The translations under genes were made by a program, and so were the position numbers. From Mycolicibacter heraklionensis (GTDB lineage Bacteria > Actinomycetota > Actinomycetes > Mycobacteriales > Mycobacteriaceae), in NCBI RefSeq assembly GCF_001021505.1, contig NZ_LDPO01000003.1:1-64000 (forward strand): a stretch of DNA of 64,000 nucleotides. Direction: 5' to 3'. How positions within the stretch are numbered: position 1 is the first letter of the stretch; each line of letters starts with the position of its first letter. The notes beneath the pieces are model-generated. The model was not told where the DNA came from and did not search any database. It saw only the letters and a list, made by a program, of their open reading frames with translations. Below are positions 38,746 to 47,681 of this stretch, piece by piece.

Positions 38746-40263
38746 GTGCCGGACCAGCAGGTAGTAGACCTCGAGAATGCACCCCGTGAAGAGTGCGGCG
38801 TATTCGGTGTATGGGCTCCCGGCGAAGAAGTAGCGAAGCTCACTTATTACGGCCTGTATGCGCTGCAACACCGTGGCCAGGAGGCAGCCGGGATCGCCGT
38901 CGGCGACGGCTCGCAAGTGCTGGTCTTCAAAGACCTGGGCCTGGTCAGTCAGGTTTTCGAGGAGCAGACGCTGGCTGCCATGCCCGGGCACGTGGCCGTC
39001 GGGCACTGCCGCTACTCCACCACCGGCGACACCACTTGGGAGAACGCCCAGCCGGTGTTCCGCAACACTGCGGCCGGCACCGGGGTGGCCCTCGGTCACA
39101 ACGGCAACCTGGTCAATACCGCCGAATTGGCCCGTCGCGCCCGTGAACTGGGCCTGATCGACACCCGCCGGCCCGGCGTGGCCACCACCGACTCCGACAT
39201 CCTGGGCGCGCTGCTGGCGCACGGGGCCGCCGACAGCTCCCTGGAGCAGGCGGCGCTGGAGCTGCTTCCCACGGCGCGCGGCGCCTTCTGCCTGATCTTC
39301 ATGGACGAGAACACCCTGTACGCGGCCCGCGACCCATGGGGTGTGCGGCCACTGTCGCTGGGCCGGCTCGACCGCGGCTGGGTGGTGGCCTCTGAGACGG
39401 CCGCGCTCGACATCGTCGGTGCCTCGTTCGTCCGCGACATCGAGCCCGGGGAGCTGCTGGCGATCGACGCCGACGGCGTGCGCTCCACCCGATTCGCCAA
39501 CCCCACCCCGAAGGGGTGCGTCTTCGAATACGTCTACCTGGCCCGGCCCGATTCCACCATCGGCGGTCGGTCGGTGCACGCCACCCGGGTGGAGATCGGT
39601 CGTCGGCTGGCCCGTGAACACCCGGTCGAGGCCGACCTGGTCATCGGCGTGCCGGAGTCCGGCACCCCGGCCGCGGTGGGCTACGCCCAGGAGTCCGGCA
39701 TCGACTATGGGCAGGGCCTGACCAAGAACGCCTACGTCGGGCGAACCTTCATCCAGCCCTCGCAGACCATCCGTCAGCTCGGCATCCGGCTCAAGCTCAA
39801 CCCGCTGCGGGAGATCATCCGCGGCAAGCGGCTGATCGTCGTCGACGACTCGATCGTGCGGGGCAACACCCAGCGCGCCCTGGTGCGGATGCTGCGCGAG
39901 GCCGGCGCTGTGGAGGTGCATGTGCGGATCGCGTCTCCGCCGGTGAAGTGGCCGTGCTTCTATGGCATCGACTTCGCCTCGCCGGCCGAGCTGATCGCCA
40001 ACGCCGTCGAGGACGAGACCGAGATGGTCGAAGCGGTACGGCGCGCTATCGGCGCCGACACCCTCGGCTACGTCGGGCAGGAAGACATGATCGCGGCCAC
40101 CGAGCAGCCCAAATCGCGGCTGTGTTGCGCCTGCTTCGATGGCAGCTACCCGATCGAGCTGCCCCACGACAGTGCCCTGGGCAAGAACGTGATCGAGCAG
40201 ATGTTGACCAACACCGCGCTCAAGGCCGAGAGCGACAGCGACGCTGCGCTGAGTCAGTCCTAA
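38746..40263 (+). CDS. purF: Amidophosphoribosyltransferase
   Basis: First committed step of purine synthesis: PRPP plus glutamine to phosphoribosylamine. The product has 505 residues. The N-terminal propeptide MPDQQVVDLENAPREE is expected to be removed to expose catalytic Cys17 (CGVFG). The PRPP loop VVDDSIVRGNT lies around residues 365-375. Cysteines in WPCFYGID and RLCCACFDG fit the [4Fe-4S]-type enzyme of Bacillus and actinobacteria. The GTG start has a leader with a weak site (tggagc). A TAGACT -10 box sits at 38698, so unlike other pur genes here it has a ~35-nt leader. Confidence 0.97.
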   Translation: MPDQQVVDLENAPREECGVFGVWAPGEEVAKLTYYGLYALQHRGQEAAGIAVGDGSQVLVFKDLGLVSQVFEEQTLAAMPGHVAVGHCRYSTTGDTTWENAQPVFRNTAAGTGVALGHNGNLVNTAELARRARELGLIDTRRPGVATTDSDILGALLAHGAADSSLEQAALELLPTARGAFCLIFMDENTLYAARDPWGVRPLSLGRLDRGWVVASETAALDIVGASFVRDIEPGELLAIDADGVRSTRFANPTPKGCVFEYVYLARPDSTIGGRSVHATRVEIGRRLAREHPVEADLVIGVPESGTPAAVGYAQESGIDYGQGLTKNAYVGRTFIQPSQTIRQLGIRLKLNPLREIIRGKRLIVVDDSIVRGNTQRALVRMLREAGAVEVHVRIASPPVKWPCFYGIDFASPAELIANAVEDETEMVEAVRRAIGADTLGYVGQEDMIAATEQPKSRLCCACFDGSYPIELPHDSALGKNVIEQMLTNTALKAESDSDAALSQS

Positions 40264-40315
40264 CCCGAAGTCCGTCATTCCGTAACTGCTGACACTGGCT
40301 TCCAGCCCCAAGTAT

Positions 40316-40325
40316 CAACTACTTG
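40316..40325. promoter_or_regulatory. Near-palindromic operator candidate before the first Rieske gene
   Basis: CAACTACTTG overlaps the -35 box and differs by one base from the perfect palindrome CAAGTACTTG upstream of the SDR/second Rieske unit. The 11-mer TATCAACTACT (40313-40323) also occurs inverted at 43248-43258 before the marR gene. Confidence 0.55.
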
Positions 40326-40351
40326 ACACTAATCGGGCCACTCGATAGCGT
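40323..40351 (+). promoter_or_regulatory. Promoter of the first Rieske oxygenase unit
   Basis: -35 TTGACA (40323-40328), 17-bp spacer, -10 TAGCGT (40346-40351). The predicted transcript start is near 40358, giving a ~40-nt leader with aggag before GTG 40397. Confidence 0.6.
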
Positions 40352-40396
40352 CGGCGCCAACGAGACTCGTGACCCGGTGTGAGGACAGGAGTGGTT

Positions 40397-41662
40397 GTGG
40401 CGCGTTTTCCCAAGCCGCCCGAGGGCAGTTGGACTCAGCACTATCCCGAACTCGGTACCGAACCGGTGTCGTATCGCGATTCGGTCAGCCCGGAGGTCTA
40501 CGAAAAGGAGCGCGCGGCGATCTTCCGGCGTGCCTGGCTGAACGTCGGTCGGGTAGAACAGCTTCCGCGAAAGGGCAGCTACTTCACCAGGGAACTGAAG
40601 GTCGTCAACACCTCGATCATCTTGGTGCGCACGGGATCTGACGAGATCAGGGCGTACCACAACGTCTGTCGGCATCGGGGCAACAAGTTGGTGTGGGACA
40701 CCATGCCGTTGGAGGAGACGAGCGGGAACTGCCGCCAGTTCACCTGCAAGTACCACGGCTGGCGCTACGACCTGGACGGCAACCTGGCCTTCGTCCAACA
40801 GGAGGAGGAGTTCTTCGACCTCGACAAGAGCCGCTACGGGTTGGTCGGCGTGCACTGCGACGTCTGGGAAGGATTCATCTTCGTCAACTTCGCCGCCGCC
40901 CCCGAGCAGTCGCTGCGGGAATTCCTGGGGCCGATGGTTACGGCCTTGGAAGGCTACCCATTCGGGCGTATGACGTCGCGGTGGCAATATCGCTCGTCGG
41001 TCAACTCCAACTGGAAGCTCTTCCTGGACGCGTTCCAGGAGTTCTATCACGCGCCGGTACTGCACGGGAATCAGACGCCGACGGCCTTTCGGGTGGCGGC
41101 CGAGCAGGCCGGCTTCGAGGCGCCGCACTACCGAATCGAGGGCCCGCACCGCCTGGTGAGCACCTCGGGGGTGCGAGCCTGGGAGATGTCGGCCGAGATG
41201 CGCAAGCCGATCGAGGACATCTGCCAGAGCGGGTTGTTCGGGCCGTGGGACCCGCCGGATATCGGCCCGATGCCCGACGGCCTCAATCCCGCGAAATGCG
41301 ATCCGTGGGGGTTGGATTCGTTTCAGATCTTCCCCAACTTCACGATCCTGTTCTGGGGCCAGGGCTGGTACCTGACCTATCACTACTGGCCCACCGCGCA
41401 CGACTCGCACATTTTCGAAGGCACGCTGTACTTTCCACAGCCGCGGACTCCCCGCGAGCGAGTCGCCCAAGAACTGGCGGCGGTGTCGTTCAAGGAGTAC
41501 GGATTGCAGGACGCCAGTACGTTGGAGGCCACCCACACGATGATCGGCACCGGTGTGGTGGACCGCTTCCTGCTCAACGATCAAGAGGTGCTGATCCGGC
41601 ACTTCCACGCCGAGACCGCCGCGTGGATCGCCGAACACGAGCGCGCGGCGGCGAAGGTGTGA
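40397..41662 (+). CDS. Rieske non-haem iron oxygenase, large subunit (canonical ligands)
   Basis: The product has 421 residues. The Rieske [2Fe-2S] domain has C91-R-H93 and C117-K-Y-H120, all four ligands intact. The mononuclear iron site follows at WKLFLDAFQEFYHAPVLH, with His218 and His223. This is the terminal oxygenase of a ring-hydroxylating or demethylating monooxygenase; it needs a reductase not seen in the cluster. GTG 40397 (MARFPKPPEGSW) is chosen because aggag lies 5 nt upstream; GTG 40379 is an alternative. It has a close paralogue at 47678 with altered Rieske ligands. Both share WTxHYPELGTxPVS at the N-terminus. It overlaps the next small gene (GTGA). Confidence 0.93.
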   Translation: MARFPKPPEGSWTQHYPELGTEPVSYRDSVSPEVYEKERAAIFRRAWLNVGRVEQLPRKGSYFTRELKVVNTSIILVRTGSDEIRAYHNVCRHRGNKLVWDTMPLEETSGNCRQFTCKYHGWRYDLDGNLAFVQQEEEFFDLDKSRYGLVGVHCDVWEGFIFVNFAAAPEQSLREFLGPMVTALEGYPFGRMTSRWQYRSSVNSNWKLFLDAFQEFYHAPVLHGNQTPTAFRVAAEQAGFEAPHYRIEGPHRLVSTSGVRAWEMSAEMRKPIEDICQSGLFGPWDPPDIGPMPDGLNPAKCDPWGLDSFQIFPNFTILFWGQGWYLTYHYWPTAHDSHIFEGTLYFPQPRTPRERVAQELAAVSFKEYGLQDASTLEATHTMIGTGVVDRFLLNDQEVLIRHFHAETAAWIAEHERAAAKV

Positions 41663-41997
41663 GAACCGTGTCCGCCATGCTGCCAAAGGAATTCATCGAC
41701 CTCGAACCGTTCACCGACTGGTGCCTGCCCTCTGAGCCGGAGCGGTACGCCAAGCGCCTGAGCAGTTCCATGCGCGACATGCAAGCGTTCTACGACGCCA
41801 TCACGGCCCGTGCCGAAGACGCGCTGGCCTACTGCGACAAGTTCAGCCTCGACGATATGCCCGAGGATGTGTTGAACCTGATGCACCTGCTGTATTCCAT
41901 GATCACGGTGGCGTTTCCGGCCGAAGCCTGGAAGCAGCCGCGCGTTCCGGACTCCGGGGCCGCGGTCATCGAGTGCATCTCCGAGCCCTTCCCGTGA
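41659..41997 (+). CDS. Small protein paired with the Rieske oxygenase (paralogue of 48910-49245)
   Basis: The product has 112 residues if it starts at GTG 41659, which overlaps the oxygenase stop (GTGA), mirroring the ATGA junction of the paralogous pair. GTG 41668 and ATG 41677 are alternatives. Conserved between the two copies are WCLPxExER, RL, FYDA, RxEDAxxYCDKFxLDxxPEDxLNLxHLxYS. Two Cys (in WCLP and YCDKF) are shared. There is no signal peptide or metal motif, and the sequence is mostly helical. Pairing with an oxygenase twice suggests a small subunit or a chaperone-like partner; this is inference and I recognise no family. Confidence 0.8.
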   Translation: MRTVSAMLPKEFIDLEPFTDWCLPSEPERYAKRLSSSMRDMQAFYDAITARAEDALAYCDKFSLDDMPEDVLNLMHLLYSMITVAFPAEAWKQPRVPDSGAAVIECISEPFP

Positions 41998-43256
41998 GCG
42001 GCCCAGTGAGTGAGGTCTCGGTACTGCGCGCCGCCCGCTGGCTCGACATCGACGCCGGGGTGGTGCGCTCACCCGCCGTTTTCGTGATCGAGGGTGACTG
42101 GATCACCTCCGTCAATCCCGATGTGCCGTTACCGGTTTCGGCCGATGACATCGACCTCGGCGACGTCACGTTGCTGCCGGGCCTGATGGACATGGAACTC
42201 AACCTGCTGATCGGCGGGCCGGGCAGCCCGGAAGGACTTCCCACCCCGCTGCACGGCGTGCAGGACGATCCCGCGTACCGCACGTTGCGGGCCGCGGTCA
42301 ACGCCAGGACCACGCTGGAAGCCGGGTTCACCACCGTCCGCAACTTGGGGTTGATGGTCAAGACCGGTGGCTACCTGCTCGACGTCGCCCTGCAGCGCGC
42401 CATTGACCAGGGCTGGCACGCCGGTCCGCGGATCTATCCCGCCGGCCACGCCGTCACGCCTTACGGCGGCCATCTGGATCCGACGGTCTTCCAACGGCTC
42501 GCGCCCGGCGTCATGCCGCTGTCGGTCGCCGAGGGCATCGCCAACGGCGTGCCGGACGTGACCGCCTGCGTGCGCTACCAGATCCGGCACGGCGCCAAGC
42601 TGATCAAGGTGTCGGCCTCGGGTGGGGTGATGTCGCACAGCACCGCCCCGGGCGCGCAGCAGTACTCCGACGCCGAACTGGCCGCGATCGCCGATGAGGC
42701 ACATCGGGCCGGGGTGCGGGTGGCCGCACACGCGATCGGCGACACCGCGATCCGGGCCTGCATCCGCGCCGGCATCGACTGCATCGAACACGGTTTCCTG
42801 GCCACCGACGAAACCCTCGCGATGATGGTGGACCACGGCACCTTCCTGGTCTCCACCACCTACCTGACGGACGCCTTGGCCGTCGACCGAATCGCTCCCG
42901 AACTGCGCAAAAAGGCCGCCGAAGTGTTCCCGCAGGCCAAAGCCATGTTGCCCCGGGCGATCGAGGCCGGCGTGCGCATCGCCTGCGGCACCGACGCGCC
43001 GGCAATCCCGCACGGTCAGAACGCCAGGGAATTGTGTGCGCTGGTGGAGCGTGGCATGACGCCGGTGCAGGCGCTGCGCGCCGCCACCGTCACCAGCGCT
43101 GAACTTGTCGACGCCGACCACGAACTGGGACGGCTGGCACCGGGCTACCGCGCCGATATCATCGCTGTACCGGGTGACCCGACCCGGGACATCAGCACCA
43201 CCCTCGACGTGCGATTTGTCATGAAGGACGGCCGAGTCCATAAGCGCAGTAGTTGA
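41994..43256 (+). CDS. Amidohydrolase-superfamily protein lacking the HxH motif
   Basis: The product has 420 residues. It has the beta-barrel of imidazolonepropionase/prolidase-like amidohydrolases, with Lys205 in AKLIKVSASGGVMS (carbamylated-Lys position), His246 in VAAHAIGD, His266 in CIEHG, and a late Asp in ACGTDAPAIPHG. The expected N-terminal metal motif DxHxH reads LPGLMDMELNLL, so the ligand positions are Glu68 and Asn70 rather than two His. It could bind one metal or use another mechanism. The start overlaps the preceding stop (GTGA); GTG 42006 is an alternative. Confidence 0.88.
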   Translation: MSGPVSEVSVLRAARWLDIDAGVVRSPAVFVIEGDWITSVNPDVPLPVSADDIDLGDVTLLPGLMDMELNLLIGGPGSPEGLPTPLHGVQDDPAYRTLRAAVNARTTLEAGFTTVRNLGLMVKTGGYLLDVALQRAIDQGWHAGPRIYPAGHAVTPYGGHLDPTVFQRLAPGVMPLSVAEGIANGVPDVTACVRYQIRHGAKLIKVSASGGVMSHSTAPGAQQYSDAELAAIADEAHRAGVRVAAHAIGDTAIRACIRAGIDCIEHGFLATDETLAMMVDHGTFLVSTTYLTDALAVDRIAPELRKKAAEVFPQAKAMLPRAIEAGVRIACGTDAPAIPHGQNARELCALVERGMTPVQALRAATVTSAELVDADHELGRLAPGYRADIIAVPGDPTRDISTTLDVRFVMKDGRVHKRSS

Positions 43257-43258
43257 TA
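43248..43258 (-). promoter_or_regulatory. Half-site shared with the oxygenase operator
   Basis: On the minus strand TATCAACTACT, identical to 40313-40323. It spans the amidohydrolase stop and lies just ahead of the marR ribosome site, suggesting autoregulation. Confidence 0.4.
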
Positions 43259-43270
43259 GGGAAGCAGGGC

Positions 43271-43723
43271 ATGGATCTCACCGGTAACATCCTGTGGCTG
43301 CTCAAGCAGGCCTTTTACTACTCACTGACGACGGTGAACGAGGCGATCAGCACTTACGGCGTGAGCACCGCCCAGATCGGTTTGTTGCGCCAGCTCGCCG
43401 GCGAACCCGGTCTGTCCGGCGCCGAACTGGCCCGTCGGCTGCTTATCACCCCGCAGGGGGTGCAACTTGCGTTGAGTGCGCTCGAGCGCAGCGGCCTGGT
43501 CGAACGCAAGCAGGATCCCCGCCACGGCCGCATCCTGCGGGCCTACCTGACCGATGAGGGGCGCGCGGTGACTTCGGCGGCCGTCACCGACGCGATCGCC
43601 GCCCACGACCGGGTATTCGGCGTATTGACATCCGACGAGCAGGAGACCCTGCGAGGTCTGCTGGCTCGTGTCGTGGAGCAGGGCACCGGCCACACCCTGT
43701 TCGCCGACCATGTGGAGCCCTGA
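43271..43723 (+). CDS. MarR-family transcriptional regulator
   Basis: The product has 150 residues. A winged helix spans about residues 30-95: SGAELARRLLITPQGVQLALSALERSGLVERKQDPRHGR, with the wing DPRHGRILRAYLT. The C-terminal dimerisation helices end FADHVEP. ATG 43271 has agggaagcaggg upstream. It lies 14 bp after the amidohydrolase and converges on the P450 gene. MarR proteins bind short palindromes and release on a phenolic or acyl ligand; the CAAsTACTTG sites in this cluster are plausible targets. Confidence 0.9.
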   Translation: MDLTGNILWLLKQAFYYSLTTVNEAISTYGVSTAQIGLLRQLAGEPGLSGAELARRLLITPQGVQLALSALERSGLVERKQDPRHGRILRAYLTDEGRAVTSAAVTDAIAAHDRVFGVLTSDEQETLRGLLARVVEQGTGHTLFADHVEP

Positions 43724-43731
43724 GGACGACG

Positions 43732-44943
43732 TCACACACTCCCGACCCGCGCGGGCATACTGTCCCAACCGCGGACGGCTGAGGAGGACGAGAAGATCGC
43801 AGCGTCGAGATCGACCTCCCAGTCCGGGAAGCGGTTGAGGATTTCATCGAGGGCGATCCGGCCTTCGAGACGGGCCAGGGCGTTGCCAAGGCAGTAGTGG
43901 GCGCCGACCCCGAAGGTGAGGTGTTGCCCCGGTGCCCGGGTGACGTCGAAGGACTCGGCAGTCGCTCCGAACCGGCGCTCATCGCGGTTGGCCGCGCCGA
44001 TCAGGGTCAGTATGGCGGCCCCGGCTGGGACCACCCGGCCGTGGAACTCGACGTCGCGCGTGACGTAGCGCGCGGCCTGCAGCGCCGGCGGTTCGCAGCG
44101 CAGGATCTCCTCAACAGCATTCCCCAGCAGAGAGCGGTCGCCGGCGAGGAGCCGGCGTTGATCGGGGTGCTGGGACAGCAACTTGCCGGTCCAGCCGATC
44201 AGTCGGGTGGTGGTCTCGGCGCCGGCCACGGCGACGACGTTCATGAACATCAGCAACTCCTCGCGGCGTAAGCGCCGCGTGCTGCCGGTCTCGTCAGTGA
44301 ACTCGACTTGCAGGAGCTCGGTGGTCAGGTCGTCGGCCGGATGGTTCATGCGCCAGTCGATGAAGTCGGCGAAGACCTCCCCGTCGGTGAGTGCGCCGCC
44401 GGGGTTGTCGGTCAACTGCCCGCCGCGCTGGGTGCGCAGATGCTTGTCGCCGTCTTGTTGAACGCGCCGCTGGTAGTCCTCCGGAATGCCGAACAGCATG
44501 CCCACCACCCGCAGCGGCATCACCGCGCCGAGGTCGGTGACGAAATCGATTCGGTCGGCGCCGATCAACGGGTCCAGGCATCGGACGGTGAAATCACGGA
44601 TGGCGGCTTCGAGTGAATTGATCTTGCGCGGCGTGAAAGCTCGGGCCAACAGGCTGCGGTGGATGTCATGGATTGGCGGGTCCTCGAAGATCAGCATGCC
44701 CGGCGGGATCTCGATGCCGGACTTGAGGATCTCCAACACCACACCGCGGGCCGAGCTGAAGGTCTTGTGGTCGATCAGGGCCTGATTGACGTCCTCGAAC
44801 CGGCTCACGGCGTAGAAGTCGTGAACTTCGTTGTAGTACAGCGGCACTTCGGCCCGCAGCCGTGCGAACATCGGATAGGGGTCGGCGTTGAGGGCGACGT
44901 CCCACGGGTCGTAGTACACGTCCTGGGTTGCGTTGGCGGTCAT
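43732..44943 (-). CDS. Cytochrome P450
   Basis: The product has 403 residues. The I-helix motif is [12 protein letters not shown] (about 237-248), the ExxR pair is EEILR, and the haem loop is [17 protein letters not shown] (Cys near 352). [26 protein letters not shown] is a typical class I N-terminus. It is co-transcribed with the AveC-like gene (ATGA overlap), so both probably act on the same molecule. The reductase partners are not in the window. Subfamily not assigned. Confidence 0.92.
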   Translation of the reverse strand: MTANATQDVYYDPWDVALNADPYPMFARLRAEVPLYYNEVHDFYAVSRFEDVNQALIDHKTFSSARGVVLEILKSGIEIPPGMLIFEDPPIHDIHRSLLARAFTPRKINSLEAAIRDFTVRCLDPLIGADRIDFVTDLGAVMPLRVVGMLFGIPEDYQRRVQQDGDKHLRTQRGGQLTDNPGGALTDGEVFADFIDWRMNHPADDLTTELLQVEFTDETGSTRRLRREELLMFMNVVAVAGAETTTRLIGWTGKLLSQHPDQRRLLAGDRSLLGNAVEEILRCEPPALQAARYVTRDVEFHGRVVPAGAAILTLIGAANRDERRFGATAESFDVTRAPGQHLTFGVGAHYCLGNALARLEGRIALDEILNRFPDWEVDLDAAIFSSSSAVRGWDSMPARVGSV

Positions 44944-46106
44944 GACGTTCCGTTGTCGTCGCGCTCAAAGGGCACCACGGCCGGTAGGTCGACACCGTTG
45001 GGCATCACCAACCTGCCGTCGACGTCGATGTAGCCGGATCGGTTGGTCGGCAGCGGCAGAACAGGATTCGGGCAGGGCCGATCGGTGCCGTCGCCGCAGA
45101 TCCCGCCGGTGAAGTACGACCGCTTCTGATGGTCGGCCGGCCAAGGGTCGGAGTGCAGGGCGATCCATTGCGCAGGAACCATGTAGAGCACGAAGAAGCA
45201 CGCGCTGACTCCGGCGAAGATCGCCAGGAACCGGGTGAACTGCTGACGAGCCAAGCCGCCTCGCACGTGGTCGAGACCTCGTTCGACGACGGTGCGCCCG
45301 TGGTCGTCGGTGAAGAAACGCAGCGAACACAGTGCCGCCTGGACCGCGCCCCACATCAGACCTTCATAAATGGGCCATTGGTAGTAGGTGTCGGCATGGA
45401 TCGACACCGACCGGATGGCGCCCGGGTAGGTGTAGAAACCGATCGGCAGCAGGACCAAGCCCTCCATGACGAAGTCGAACACGATCGAGATCGCGTAGAT
45501 GACGGCAATGAGCCGCAGGTTGCTGACGGAGGGCCAGCGCGCCTTGATCTTTCCCATGATCCAGCACCCGGCGATGGTGATCAGCAAAACGCCGTAGGCG
45601 TATCCCGGGATATTCGTCAGCAGGGGTTCGGCCACCTGGTGGCCGGGCTCCTCGGGCGATACCCAGCCGGGGATATGCGATGTCCACGAACCCCGGTTGA
45701 ACAGCCAGGTGTTGTAGGTGCACCAGGTGTTGAAGTAGTTGAGCAACGGATCCAGGAAAAACATCAGGCCCATGGAGACAAACAGCAAGCCGTCCAACGT
45801 GATTCTGCGCTCGCGGCGCCACGGACGGACGAAGAACCACCACACGGCTACCGGCAGACCGACCCAGAGCACGATGGCGTTGGCCATCAGGGGCACCTTC
45901 ATGTACAGCGGTGGATCGTTCGGCCCGCCGGGGACGCGCTCGAAAAAGGGCCCGGTGATCCACCGGGCCCACACGTACAGCTGCAGTGTCAGCAGTGCTC
46001 CGCCGACCGCCGCCCACACCCTGATCGGCCCGCCGTCGACGTGGCCGCCGGGCTCCGGCCCGGTAGGGACGGACCCGGCCTGGTGGATCGACAATCCGCT
46101 ACTCAT
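44940..46106 (-). CDS. AveC-like multipass membrane protein
   Basis: The product has 388 residues. About seven membrane helices are visible (e.g. residues 28-48, 72-92, 103-122, 165-185, 198-220, 243-262, 280-302), with [26 protein letters not shown] in a loop and [15 protein letters not shown] in a later helix. The layout and the Asp/Glu/Trp-rich motifs resemble the AveC spirocyclase-like family that is common in mycobacteria near lipid or steroid genes; the Streptomyces AveC acts in spiroketal formation. The ATG has ggaaggag 8 nt upstream. The longer frame to 47786 is antisense to other genes and rejected. The C-terminal loop has two Cys. Confidence 0.75.
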   Translation of the reverse strand: MSSGLSIHQAGSVPTGPEPGGHVDGGPIRVWAAVGGALLTLQLYVWARWITGPFFERVPGGPNDPPLYMKVPLMANAIVLWVGLPVAVWWFFVRPWRRERRITLDGLLFVSMGLMFFLDPLLNYFNTWCTYNTWLFNRGSWTSHIPGWVSPEEPGHQVAEPLLTNIPGYAYGVLLITIAGCWIMGKIKARWPSVSNLRLIAVIYAISIVFDFVMEGLVLLPIGFYTYPGAIRSVSIHADTYYQWPIYEGLMWGAVQAALCSLRFFTDDHGRTVVERGLDHVRGGLARQQFTRFLAIFAGVSACFFVLYMVPAQWIALHSDPWPADHQKRSYFTGGICGDGTDRPCPNPVLPLPTNRSGYIDVDGRLVMPNGVDLPAVVPFERDDNGTS

Positions 46107-46142
46107 CGCGCGGTCTCCTTCCGGGGTGGCCCAGCCCCGGCT

Positions 46143-46171
46143 AATATACTCATCGGTATCTGGGATGCCAA
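46143..46171 (-). promoter_or_regulatory. Promoter and candidate operator of the AveC-P450 operon
   Basis: On the minus strand TTGGCA (46171-46166), 17-bp spacer, TATATT (46148-46143). The inverted repeat ggtatc-tgg-gatgcc (46155-46169, one mismatch) and a second ggtatc at 46174 overlap it; this fits control by the divergent TetR. Confidence 0.55.
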
Positions 46172-46205
46172 TAGGTATCGAAGATTCTGTGGGACAATTC
46201 GGGCC

Positions 46206-46808
46206 GTGGTGGAGCAGTGGACCCGCGAGCGCCGGCTTGAGCGCACGCGGTCGCTGCTGCTGGACGCCGCCGAGGAAGTCTTCGCCGAAAAAGGTTTCAC
46301 CACTGCGACTCTCGATGACATCGCCCAGGCGGCCGGCTACACCAAGGGCGCCATCTACAAGCACTTCGCGGCCAAGGACGAACTCTTCCTGGCGGTCAGT
46401 GATCGCTACTGGCGCCGGTACTTCGAGAACTTCGCCGAGGTGATGGCGAACGCGACGCAGGTGGGGGTGCGTGAGCTCGACGACATCGCCGAGCGCTGGC
46501 AACGACTGAGCCGGGACCGCGGAGCCGAGCATGCGGCGCTCGGGTACGAGTTCACGCTGTATCTGCTGCGCAACCCCGAAGCCCGGGCCCGCGTCGCCGC
46601 CAAGCGGGCCGAGGTCGTCGAGCAGCTGGCGAAATTCATCGTCGAGGGCGTCGAACGGCTCGGGGGAACCCTGCTGATCCCGGCCCTCACCCTGGCGCAG
46701 GTGCTGGTCGCCACCAGCGACTCCGCCGTGCTGGCCAGCGAGCTCGACGGGATTGACCTCTACCGGCCGGCGGTGGCGATGTACGTCGCAATGATCAAGC
46801 TGCCCTGA
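46206..46808 (+). CDS. TetR-family regulator divergent from the AveC-P450 operon
   Basis: The product has 200 residues. The HTH is TATLDDIAQAAGYTKGAIYKHF (about residues 32-54), with the KGAIYKHF turn. The C-terminal ligand domain is helical, ending VAMYVAMIKLP. GTG 46206 or 46209 is the start; the further upstream frame runs antisense to the AveC-like gene. It probably controls the AveC-P450 operon across the 99-bp intergenic region. Confidence 0.88.
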   Translation: MVEQWTRERRLERTRSLLLDAAEEVFAEKGFTTATLDDIAQAAGYTKGAIYKHFAAKDELFLAVSDRYWRRYFENFAEVMANATQVGVRELDDIAERWQRLSRDRGAEHAALGYEFTLYLLRNPEARARVAAKRAEVVEQLAKFIVEGVERLGGTLLIPALTLAQVLVATSDSAVLASELDGIDLYRPAVAMYVAMIKLP

Positions 46809-46837
46809 CGACGGCCGCAGGGCTGGATATCCACCAC

Positions 46838-46867
46838 TTGAGGACAATGACAAGTACTTGATAATAT
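46838..46867 (+). promoter_or_regulatory. Promoter with embedded palindrome before the SDR-Rieske unit
   Basis: -35 TTGAGG (46838-46843), 18-bp spacer, -10 TAATAT (46862-46867). The perfect 10-bp palindrome CAAGTACTTG (46851-46860) lies inside the spacer, a classic repressor position. Confidence 0.6.
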
Positions 46868-46922
46868 TGCCGGCGATGCCGTCCAGGGTTGCGATTCGCC
46901 GATCGACGCCGAAGGGGATGCC

Positions 46923-47681
46923 ATGACTGCAGGGGTGCCGCAGCGGATCGCTGTGGTCACCGGCGGAGGATCGGGCATGGGCGAGGCCACCTGCCACGAA
47001 CTGGGCCGGCGCGGCTATCGGGTCGCTGCTCTGGACGTCAATGGTCAAGCCGCGCAGCGGGTTGCCGACGACCTGCGGGGCCGCGGGGTAACCGCGCTGG
47101 GTGTCGAAGCCGACGTCACCGATCGAACCGCCGTCGACGAAGCCTTCGCCAAAGTGCGCAGCGAACTCGGGCCGGTCGCCGCGCTGGTCACCAGCGCCGG
47201 ACTCTTCGGCTACTCGGCCTTCGCCGACATCACCCCGCAGGCGTGGGCGCGGATCATCGACGTCAACCTGACCGGGACGTTCCACTGCTGTCAGGCCGCG
47301 CTGCCGGACATGGTCGCCGCCGGGTGGGGACGCATCGTGATGATCTCCTCCTCCAGCGCGCAGCGCGGATCGCCGTTCGCCGCGCACTACGCGGCATCCA
47401 AAGGGGCGGTCATCACGCTGACCAAGTCGCTGGCTCGCGAGTACGCCGCCCACGGCATCACGGTCAACAACATCCCGCCGTCGGGCATCGAGACACCCAT
47501 GCAGCACCAGGGCCAAGCGGCCGGATATCTGCCGTCGAACGAACAGATCGCCGCCAACATCCCCATGGGCCGGCTGGGCACCGCGGCGGACATCGCCGCG
47601 GCAGTCGGATTCCTGTGCTCGGAGGAGGCCGGCTTCATCACCGGCCAGGTACTCGGTGTCAACGGAGGAGCGGTGTTGTGA
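46923..47681 (+). CDS. Short-chain dehydrogenase/reductase
   Basis: The product has 252 residues. The cofactor motif is TGGGSGMG (13-20), the catalytic Ser lies in MISSSSA (about 142-144), and Tyr156/Lys160 are in YAASK. The acidic LDVN at the end of beta-2 favours NAD(H). The C-terminus SEEAGFITGQVLGVNGG is typical of classical SDRs. Its stop overlaps the next gene's start (GTGA), so it is co-translated with the second Rieske protein and may act on the oxygenated product. Confidence 0.93.
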   Translation: MTAGVPQRIAVVTGGGSGMGEATCHELGRRGYRVAALDVNGQAAQRVADDLRGRGVTALGVEADVTDRTAVDEAFAKVRSELGPVAALVTSAGLFGYSAFADITPQAWARIIDVNLTGTFHCCQAALPDMVAAGWGRIVMISSSSAQRGSPFAAHYAASKGAVITLTKSLAREYAAHGITVNNIPPSGIETPMQHQGQAAGYLPSNEQIAANIPMGRLGTAADIAAAVGFLCSEEAGFITGQVLGVNGGAVL

